From Escallonia rubra (Eukaryota; Streptophyta; Magnoliopsida; Escalloniales; Escalloniaceae): a stretch of 64,000 nt of DNA. The notes below the pieces were generated by a model, which made no database searches, had not been told where the DNA came from, and saw only the letters and a list, made by a program, of their open reading frames with translations. Of this stretch, positions 56,731-64,000 are shown in pieces. Where the stretch lies: contig JAVXUO010001933.1 in assembly GCA_033065855.1 (NCBI GenBank), positions 1 to 64,000 of the forward strand, written 5' to 3'. Both the position numbers and the translations under genes were made by a program. How positions within the stretch are numbered: position 1 is the first letter of the stretch; each line of letters opens with the position of its first letter.

Positions 56731-59700
56731 ATGACCGATAATAAGGTTCAAGTAGGTGAGATGGTTCCCGTATTGTCTAAAATTGCTGAAAATAAGCTAA
56801 ATGGCACTAATTACTTAGATTGGAGCAAAACTGTTAGAATATATATGCGTAGTCTCGATAAGGATGATCATTTGAGTAGTGATCCCCCTACTGATGACAC
56901 CAAGCGATTGTGGTTAAGGGAAGATGCGCGTCTCATTCTACAAATTCGTAATTCCATTGACAGTGAAATTCTTGGCTTGATTAATCATTGTGAATTTGTG
57001 AAAGAACTTATGGATTATCTTGAATTCTTATACTCTGGGAAAGGCAATATATCCCGGATCTATGACGTCTGTAGGGCTTTCTATCGTCCTGAGAAGGAGA
57101 CTAAAACTCTCACAGCCTTTTTTATGGATTTCAAGAAAACCTATGAGGAATTGAACATGTTGCTGCCTTTTAGTAAAGATATCAAAGTACAGCAGGCTCA
57201 AAGGGAACAAATGGCGGCAATGAGCTTTTTGGGTGCCCTTCCACCTGAGTTTGACACTGCTAAATCTCAGATTCTTTCCGGTACTGATATTACCTCTCTT
57301 CAAGAGGTGTTTAGTCGAGTGCTCCGCACAGAGTCCACTTTTTCTAATCAGCAAAGCAGTGTCCTTGTTGCTAACAGAGGCAGGGGGAGTGAAGCTGGCA
57401 GAATGAATAATAACAAAGGAGACAGAGGAGGTGGAGACCGAGGGGGTCATAATGGAGGAACAAGTGAGATTATGTGTTATTATTGCAAAGAGCCCGGACA
57501 CACAAAGCGTTACTGTAAGAAATTACAGAATCGCAACCAGAGAGCTCAGACTACCACTGCTACTGTTGCTGCGACTTCCAGTTCATCTCCTGAGAAAACC
57601 GTCACAATCTCAGTTGATGAGTATGCCAAATTGTCTCAGCATCAAGAATCAGTTGCTGCTTTTGCTGAGTCAGGTAAAAAGTGTCTCATATCCTCCTCAA
57701 ACAAATGGGTCATTGATTCTGGTGCCACAGATCATATGACAGGTAATCCCAAAATCTTTTCCAGTTTTCGGTCTCACACAGCTCCACCTCTGGTAACTAT
57801 CGCTGAGGGGTCCCATTATACGATCAAGGGATCCGGGACTGTAAAACCCACTTCTTCTATTACCTTATCTTCTGTACTCAGTTTACCGAGTCTTGCTTTC
57901 AATCTGATGTCTGTAAGCCGCCTCACAAAAGACCTTAATTGTTGCATCTCATTTTTTCCTGATCATTGTCTTTTTCAGGATCTTATGACGAAGCAGACTA
58001 TTGGTAAAGGGCATGTATCTGATGGTCTTTATATTCTGGATGCATGGGTGCCTCGTTCAGTTGCATGTTCTGGAGTTGTGTCTCCATTTGAAGCTCATTG
58101 TCGGCTGGGTCATCCTTCTTTGCCAGTGTTGAAGAAGTTGTGTCCTCAATTTCATGATATATCTTCAGTGGATTGTGAGTCGTGTCATTTTGCAAAACAT
58201 CATCGAAGCTCGCTGAGTCCTAGAGTTAATAAGCGAGTTGAGTTTGCTTTTGAGTTGGTCCATTCTGATGTTTGGGGGCCGTGTCCTATTTTGGCTAAAT
58301 CTGGGTTCAGATATTTTGTTACATTTGTGGATGATTTCTCTAGAATGACTTGGATCTATTTTATGAAAAATCGTTCTGAGGTGTTTGCTCATTTTTCTGC
58401 TTTTTGTGCTGAAATCAAGACACAATTTAATGTGCATGTGCATATACTAAGGAGTGATAATGCTAAAGAATATATGTCAGGATCTTTTCAGAATTACATG
58501 AACCAACATGGCATCCTTCATCAATCATCTTGTACTGATACTCCTGCTCAGAATGGAGTTGCTGAAAGGAAAAATAGACATCTCCTTGAGACTGCTCGGG
58601 CATTGTTATTTCAAATGAAGGTTCCTAAGCCATTTTGGGCAGATGCTATCTCCACAGCTTGTTTTCTGATCAATCGTATGCCCTCCACAGTTCTCCACGG
58701 AGATGTTCCTTACAGTGTCCTTTTTCCTACCAAGCCTCTGTTTCCAGTAGAACCACGGATATTTGGGAGTACTTGCTTTGTTCGTGATGTGAGGCCTCAT
58801 CTTACCAAACTGGATCCTAAAGCCCTTAAATGTGTCTTTTTGGGCTATTCACGTCTTCAGAAGGGATACCGGTGCTACTCTCCTGACCTCCACAAATATT
58901 TGGTGTCAACAGATGTTGTCTTTTCTGAGCACAGTCAATTCTTTTCCTCAAAATTTCATTCTAGCAGTAAGGGGGAGGATGATGACTGGTTGATGTATGA
59001 GATCTTCCCTTCAGTACCGATTGAGCCAGCAATTTCGGAGGATAGAACCCGTGAGGATGGTCTGTCTGTTCCTGTTTCTGTTCCAGTCGAACCATCTAAT
59101 GCTACTGATGGTGCTAATTCTGGTGTTGCACAATCAGAGGATGTGAATTGTTTGGGCGAGCAGGCTATTATTCCTTCAGCTCCTGTGAAGCCACCTATTG
59201 TTCAAGTCTATTCACGGAGGCGAGAACACCATGATACATGCCCTGCACCAATTCCTTCGTCATCTGATCCGTCATCCAATGATCTTGACTTACCCATTGG
59301 TCTTCGTAAAGGTAAACGCCAGTGCACCCTTCCTAAATATCCCATTGCTAATTTCATTTCCTATGATCACTTATCTTCAGCTTCTAGCTCTTTAATTGTT
59401 TCTCTAGACTCTGTTTCCATACCAAAGACAGTTAAAGAAGCTCTATCCCATCCGGGTTGGCACAATGCCATGCTTGAAGAGATACAGGCTCTGGATGATA
59501 ATCATACATGGGATCTTGTCAATTTACCTGAAGGCAAGAAGGCAGTGGGGTGCAAGTGGGTTTATGCTGTTAAATTTAATGCAGATGGCTCAGTAGCTCG
59601 ACTTAAAGCCAGATTGGTGGCCAAAGGGTTTGCTCAGACGTATGGAGTTGACTACTCTGACACTTTCTCTCCTGTGGCCAAACTCACCTCGGTTCGTTTG

Positions 59701-60957
59701 TTCATCTCTTTAGCGGCTTCCCAGAATTGGTCTTTACATCAGCTAGATATCAAGAATGCCTTTCTGCATGGTGACCTTGTGGAAGAGGTGTATATGGAGC
59801 AACCATCAGGTTTTGTTGCTCAGGGGGAGTATGGCAAGGTATGTCATTTGAAGAAATCTTTGTATGGCTTGAAGCAAAGTCCTCGTGCTTGGTTTGGAAA
59901 ATTCAGTGAGGTAGCTCAGGAGTTTGGGTTACAGAAGAGCAAGTGTGACCATTCAGTCTTCTACAGAAAGTCCAATGCTGGGGTTATCCTACTTGTTGTT
60001 TATGTTGATGATATTGTCATTACAGGAGATGATTGTACAGGAATCACTTCTCTCAAGAAATTTCTACAGACCAAGTTTCATACCAAAGACTTGGGTCAGT
60101 TAAAATACTTCTTGGGAATAGAAGTGACTAGGAGCAAGAAAGGAATATTTCTATCTCAAAGGAAGTATGTTCTAGACCTGCTTGTAGAAACTGGAAAGGC
60201 AGGAGCCAAGCCGTGCAACACACCAATGAATCCTAGTGTTCATCTTACAAAGGATGACGGTGACCGCCTTGATGATCCAGAGAAGTATAGAAGATTGGTT
60301 GGGAAGTTAAATTATCTCATAGTGACTCGTCCAGACATTGCCTATGCAGTTAGCACTGTTAGTCAATTTATGTCTGAGCCCACTGTTAAACATTGGGTAG
60401 CTTTGGAACAGATTCTGTGCTACTTAAAGGGAGCTCCAGGCTTGGGCTTGCTATATAGCAACCATGGACACTCTTACATTGAGTGCTTTTCAGACGCTGA
60501 TTGGGCTGGATCAAAACTTGATAGAAAGTCCACTACAGGCTACTGTGTTTTTGTTGGTGGGAATCTAGTTTCTTGGAAAAGTAAGAAACAAAGTGTTGTC
60601 TCGCGGTCTAGTGCAGAATCAGAGTATAGAGCTATGGCTCAATCCACTTGTGAGGTTATGTGGATTTGTCACCTATTAGAAGAAATCAGTTTGAAGCCTC
60701 CCTTACCAGCAAAACTTTGGTGTGATAACCAAGCTGCTCGTCACATAGCCTCAAATCCTGTTTACCATGAGAGGACTAAACATATTGAGGTAGATTGTCA
60801 CTTCATTCGAGAGAAGATTCAGGAGAATTTGATCTCAACCAGTTATGTGAAGACAGGCGAGCAGTTGGGGGATATTCTCACAAAGTCCTTAAATGGGACT
60901 CGGGTTGAGTATCTTTGTAACAAGCTGGGAATGATCAATATCTATGCTCCAGCTTGA
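56731..60957 (+). CDS. Copia Gag-Pol polyprotein (1408 aa)
   Basis: Single frame with domains in copia order: Gag (about 1-245), zinc knuckle CYYCKEPGHTKRYC (249-262), protease with DSGATDH (329-335), integrase with the H-H-C-C finger from about 456 and catalytic D513, D576 and E612 (35 residues between the last two), reverse transcriptase from about 925 with YVDD (1091-1094), RNase H with SDADWAG (1254-1260), SAESEY (1294-1299) and CDNQAA (1331-1336). The ATG at 56731 is about 450 bases into the interior, normal for a leader. Gene order integrase before RT defines copia. It is expected to make virus-like particles in the cytoplasm. Length is normal for the family. Confidence 0.95.
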   Translation: MTDNKVQVGEMVPVLSKIAENKLNGTNYLDWSKTVRIYMRSLDKDDHLSSDPPTDDTKRLWLREDARLILQIRNSIDSEILGLINHCEFVKELMDYLEFLYSGKGNISRIYDVCRAFYRPEKETKTLTAFFMDFKKTYEELNMLLPFSKDIKVQQAQREQMAAMSFLGALPPEFDTAKSQILSGTDITSLQEVFSRVLRTESTFSNQQSSVLVANRGRGSEAGRMNNNKGDRGGGDRGGHNGGTSEIMCYYCKEPGHTKRYCKKLQNRNQRAQTTTATVAATSSSSPEKTVTISVDEYAKLSQHQESVAAFAESGKKCLISSSNKWVIDSGATDHMTGNPKIFSSFRSHTAPPLVTIAEGSHYTIKGSGTVKPTSSITLSSVLSLPSLAFNLMSVSRLTKDLNCCISFFPDHCLFQDLMTKQTIGKGHVSDGLYILDAWVPRSVACSGVVSPFEAHCRLGHPSLPVLKKLCPQFHDISSVDCESCHFAKHHRSSLSPRVNKRVEFAFELVHSDVWGPCPILAKSGFRYFVTFVDDFSRMTWIYFMKNRSEVFAHFSAFCAEIKTQFNVHVHILRSDNAKEYMSGSFQNYMNQHGILHQSSCTDTPAQNGVAERKNRHLLETARALLFQMKVPKPFWADAISTACFLINRMPSTVLHGDVPYSVLFPTKPLFPVEPRIFGSTCFVRDVRPHLTKLDPKALKCVFLGYSRLQKGYRCYSPDLHKYLVSTDVVFSEHSQFFSSKFHSSSKGEDDDWLMYEIFPSVPIEPAISEDRTREDGLSVPVSVPVEPSNATDGANSGVAQSEDVNCLGEQAIIPSAPVKPPIVQVYSRRREHHDTCPAPIPSSSDPSSNDLDLPIGLRKGKRQCTLPKYPIANFISYDHLSSASSSLIVSLDSVSIPKTVKEALSHPGWHNAMLEEIQALDDNHTWDLVNLPEGKKAVGCKWVYAVKFNADGSVARLKARLVAKGFAQTYGVDYSDTFSPVAKLTSVRLFISLAASQNWSLHQLDIKNAFLHGDLVEEVYMEQPSGFVAQGEYGKVCHLKKSLYGLKQSPRAWFGKFSEVAQEFGLQKSKCDHSVFYRKSNAGVILLVVYVDDIVITGDDCTGITSLKKFLQTKFHTKDLGQLKYFLGIEVTRSKKGIFLSQRKYVLDLLVETGKAGAKPCNTPMNPSVHLTKDDGDRLDDPEKYRRLVGKLNYLIVTRPDIAYAVSTVSQFMSEPTVKHWVALEQILCYLKGAPGLGLLYSNHGHSYIECFSDADWAGSKLDRKSTTGYCVFVGGNLVSWKSKKQSVVSRSSAESEYRAMAQSTCEVMWICHLLEEISLKPPLPAKLWCDNQAARHIASNPVYHERTKHIEVDCHFIREKIQENLISTSYVKTGEQLGDILTKSLNGTRVEYLCNKLGMINIYAPA

Positions 60958-60964
60958 GGGGGAG

Positions 60965-61144
60965 TGTTAATAAACAGCCTGTATAGTTAACTTACCAAAT
61001 ATAGAATACTAATTTCTAGGGAATACTAATTTCTAGGGATTCTTGTCTAGTTCCTAATATAGATCATGTAACCTGTATAAATAGTCTTCTATTCAGATCA
61101 ATGAGACATGGAATATGAGTATATTTGCTCTCTGAATTGTTTCA
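60965..61144 (+). repeat. 3' LTR of the copia element
   Basis: Same sequence as the 5' LTR as far as can be judged by reading; preceded by the purine tract ttgagggggag. Confidence 0.93.
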
Positions 61145-61149
61145 CCAAG

Positions 61150-62611
61150 CTTCCTAAGTTTATGTCTGTTCCATTTCATGAAACACGTGAATGTGGAAGC
61201 CCGTTTATATCTCTAAGCTTCAAGCCAAGCTTGTAACTATTGGGGCCATGGTACAACTCTGTTATTGACCGAGGGAGACTAGGCCCAATAGAGTTAATTA
61301 ATACCCACATCAGAGCCCTACTTGACCTACAACCACCACAAATATTGGTCAAGATCATACGCGCAAAGTTCACTAATCTACTCTATATAAAGGCTGGCCG
61401 GGAGTGCTCATTAGCTTAAATAAGTAAGAAAGTTCCTTCGTTATGGCACATCATCCAATTCTCTAAATTTGTATCGTGCATTCAATCCCCTAATTGTCCT
61501 GAGGTGATTAATCCTGCCACAGAAGTATTGTTGCCCCCTCTAAATCAGTGAAAACTTTCCACTGAAAAGCGTTAAAAGAGTGAGAGAAAGTTCAAAGATT
61601 ACTAGAGAAAATGCAGATAGCAAGCAAGATCCTCTTTCTAGCTGTGCCATCATATCTCCTTTTTTTTTTTTTTTTGAGTAGTGTATATATTATAGATGAC
61701 TTGAAGGTGATACATGAGCCGTCCTGGCTACTTGACTTAATCTAAAGACTAGAAAAGTAACTCTAGGCTAAACACTGATGGATCTGGTGAGTGAAATTAG
61801 GAAGACATTTTTCTCCCTATATTTTCCTGTTTTTCTTAATATATTTCCTAGTTAACTATTTCAGCAAAGTATTACAGTAATATATACCCCTCACCCCGGT
61901 CACTTGAGCATAAGTTAAGCTCCAAGAGAGATGATCGCATGCAGAGAGTGGGCATCACAAAAGTTCTCGTCTCTTATCATTGCCAGCAGAGCGTACACAT
62001 GCTTCACCAAACTCGCATCAAATTTCAGTTTCAAAGGATAGCGTATTGCCTTTAGACCATGTAACTTGCAACAAAACTGACGCAACCGCAGGTGATCACA
62101 TTGCCAACCAAGCAAGCTTCATCGAGGAGACATCAACTAAGGTACTCACTCAATAGAAGCGCGATTGAGAATTCCCAAGACCAACAACCAAAACCATGGG
62201 TGCAATGGTCACCAGCATCAAAGATATAACCCCTTCCTAAGCATCAAGAAGAGGTACGAAATACCCTAAAGACCCACTTGATTGGATTGCTACGAAGCTG
62301 CACCGAAGTCTAACCCAACAACTTAAAGAGTGTGGCTACAACAGAACTCGAAGTCACCTAATGCACCTCCCTTTTCATTGACTTGTGAACAATATCACCA
62401 AATGCATTTGATAGTTGGACACTGTTTGTTGTCAAGCCTTCTTTTTAACTTTAACATCTATGATAAAAAAATAATAATAACTAATATTTAAGATGAAATA
62501 TCCTTATTGAGAACAAGGTGATAATCCCGTGAGGGTAGTTATAAATATGGTATCGGAGTCAGTACTGAGTTTCTCTATAGAATGTTACTTCTGTCCGCGG
62601 ACATGTAGTCC
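61150..62611. other. Intergenic stretch, no sure gene
   Basis: A strong-looking TATA (ctatataaagg, about 61382-61392) is followed by only an eight-codon frame. A 66-codon minus frame at 61915-62115 (DHLRLRQFCCKLHGLKAIRY ...) has plausible composition but no known motif; it could be a gene fragment. A poly-T run lies at 61660-61674. Confidence 0.45.
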
Positions 62612-63390
62612 GCATCTTCATCGAGCCTTTCTTTGAGACGGTGCCCAAATCGTTACGCCTTTCATGCACGTAGGAACTTACCCGACAAGGAATTTCACTA
62701 CCTTAGGACTGTTATAGTTACGGCCACCTTTCATTGAGGTTATGGTTGCCTGCTCTCTTGTCATCAGGTCACCAACTTCCTTAACGTTTCGGCACTAGAC
62801 AGGCATCAGCCCCATACACGGTCTTACAACTTTGCAGAATCCCGTCTTTTTGGTGAACAGTCGCCTGAGCCTGGTCACTGCGACCCCCTTTGTGAGGAGG
62901 CACCCCTTCTCCTAAAGTTACTGGGCTATTTTGCCGAGTTCCTTAGGGAGATTTGTCTCGTGCCCATAGGTGTTCTCTAGCTACCCACCTGTGTCGGTTT
63001 TGGGTACAAGTACCCTTTTTGTTAAAGGTCGTTCGAGCTTTATTTAGAAGTATGGCATGGGATACTTCACCGGTGTAACGCCTGGTACTCGAAGATTGGC
63101 TCGAGGCATTTTCTCTACCCTTTCTTACCTTTAAAATCAGGGCCACCTTACGTCCTTGAACCGATAACCATCTTTCGGCTAACCTAGTCTCCTCCGTCCC
63201 TCGGGACCAACAAGAGCCACCTTACACACTATGCCTTTCGGCCTGATCTTAGGTCCTGACTCACCCTTCGTGGACGAACCCTGCGGAGGAACCCTTCGGT
63301 TTTCGGGACATTGGATTCTCACTAATGTTTGTTTTACTCAAGCCGACATTCTCGCTTCCACTTTGTCCACCATCGCTCGCGGTACTGGAG
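62612..63390 (-). pseudogene. Nuclear copy of plastid 23S rRNA gene (NUPT), decayed
   Basis: The plus strand is the complement of a bacterial-type 23S rRNA. Diagnostic blocks: aaggaatttcactaccttag, gactgttatagttacggcc, gtcatcaggtcaccaacttc, cactgcgaccccctttgtga, ctgggctattttgccgagtt, cctgtgtcggttttgggtac, cttgaaccgataaccatctt and cctccgtccctcgggacca. Wording fits plastid better than mitochondrial rRNA. Many C-to-T and G-to-A changes relative to the expected plastid sequence and a small gap near 63223 show an old, methylated nuclear insertion. Not a functional rRNA. The frame at 63231-63434 is a shadow. Confidence 0.9.
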
Positions 63391-64000
63391 TTGGTACCGA
63401 TTTTCTCTATGGAAAAATAATTTTAATTAGCTGATCCACAGCTGTTCACGTCGTATCGAGGACCTTGTAGATTACTATTTTTAACCGTCCCTTGTTTAGG
63501 CAGTTGGGCATCTGCTACTAGAAAGCCCTTTGTCGTAGTTGATCTCTCTCTTGGGCAATTGGGCTTGTGTTATTGAAAAGCCCTTTTCCCAGCTGCTCTC
63601 TCTCTCTGCCTCTTCCTCTCTCCCTAGCATCACCGCCACATACCTAAAGCCACTGACCACTACTGCAACCTGTAACAAACCCAAAAGCCATGGAGCCAAG
63701 ACCAAAGTAGATGCCACAACCCAATACAGACCAAGTCACTTCCAAGCCAAGTCAAGACCCAATCAAGTGCCTTCAAGGTCGAAAGAGCTACTGAAGATCA
63801 AAATCAAGAAGAAGATTCCAAATGATAGAGGCTAACAATAGTTTTTAAAGAAGAGGATTTTCGCACCAAGCTCAAACGACATCGTTTGAGCTATTTGATG
63901 CCAAATAAAGTGGGTTCGCAGTCGACGTGGAGATGTTACAAGGAATGCATTCCGAATCAGATAACAAGTATGCTAATGTGCGACACAACAAGGATGAAGC
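63391..64000 (+). repeat. Dispersed repeat, LTR-like, continues past the window
   Basis: A 50-bp unit with gggca-ttgggc and aaagcccttt occurs twice (about 63500 and 63551). Sequence from about 63910 matches the complement of 47500-47600 (gcagtcgacgtgga, acaaggaatgcattccgaat). A 98-codon frame at 63539-63835 has low-complexity basic content and no motif. I suspect an LTR but see only part of it. Confidence 0.45.

Larger units (their letters stand above)
56102..61144 (+). mobile_element. Ty1/copia LTR retrotransposon, looks whole and young
   Basis: 5043 bp. LTRs of 180 bp (56102-56281 and 60965-61144), beginning TGTTAATAAACAG and ending GAATTGTTTCA, which I could not tell apart by eye. Perfect 5-bp target duplication ccaag (56097-56101 and 61145-61149). 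Primer-binding site tggtatcagagcc (initiator Met tRNA) directly after the 5' LTR, polypurine tract gaggggga before the 3' LTR. One uninterrupted 1408-codon gag-pol frame. Apparently identical LTRs imply a very recent insertion. Short LTRs and single frame suggest the Ale/Retrofit group, tentative. Confidence 0.95.

Noticed and set aside
63231-63434. 67-codon frame (MPFGLILGPDSPF ...)
   Set aside because: It is antisense plastid 23S rRNA sequence, not a protein gene.

Overview
The window is nuclear DNA of a flowering plant, almost certainly a eudicot. It has spliced genes with GT-AG introns, plant mobile domain (PMD) and EMB-type methyltransferase genes, Ty1/copia and Ty3/gypsy LTR elements of plant lineages, hAT, MULE and PIF/Harbinger-like DNA elements, an Au-type SINE and a nuclear copy of plastid 23S rDNA. 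Genes are few and repeats dominate. Only one host gene looks both complete and functional: a SAM-dependent methyltransferase at 52.77-55.69 kb.

Layout. 0-7.2 kb: the 3' part of a broken PMD gene (1-3480), then two paralogous small genes of an unrecognised basic family (4858-5223 minus, 6790-7211 plus) separated by a duplicated promoter-side segment. 7.4-12.3 kb: three arrays of short palindromes built on ACGTGGTT/AACCACGT, with two fossil copies of an unrecognised repeat protein between them, ending at a lone MULE-like terminus at 12322. 12.4-14.1 kb: an hAT element with an 8-bp target duplication that carries three consecutive, correctly spliced-looking exons of an alpha-mannosidase gene. 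15.3-47.5 kb: a nest of Ty3/gypsy fossils. The oldest layer is a minus-strand Tat-lineage element (3' LTR near 15.3-18.2 kb, integrase at 28.7-29.8 kb, RNase H/RT/protease at 35-38.3 kb). It is broken into by a plus-strand Tat-type LTR (23.0-24.9 kb), by a 5.2-kb unit made of two oppositely oriented LTR-like halves (29.8-35.0 kb), and by a Del/Tekay-like element with long LTRs and almost no interior (38.3-47.5 kb). Each Del LTR later received a different DNA transposon, and each sister LTR preserves the empty site.

47.5-52.4 kb: repeat debris, a SINE, a 331-bp foldback MITE and a 3.4-kb Pack-MULE-like element. These last two share long terminal inverted repeats and 9-10 bp target duplications with each other and share the palindromic motif with the 7.6-12.3 kb arrays. 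The larger one carries two exons of a RINGv (MARCH-type) ubiquitin-ligase gene and ends at the putative TATA region of the methyltransferase gene. 56.1-61.1 kb: a whole-looking Ty1/copia element with apparently identical 180-bp LTRs, a perfect 5-bp target duplication and one 1408-codon frame. 62.6-63.4 kb: a decayed plastid 23S rDNA insertion. The window ends in a repeat also present at 47.5 kb.

Recurring theme: at least two separate DNA-transposon families have picked up host exons, and one MULE-like family is defined by long terminal inverted repeats plus subterminal arrays of short palindromes. I cannot say without a search whether that family has been named. All identifications are from reading the sequence; no database search was run.
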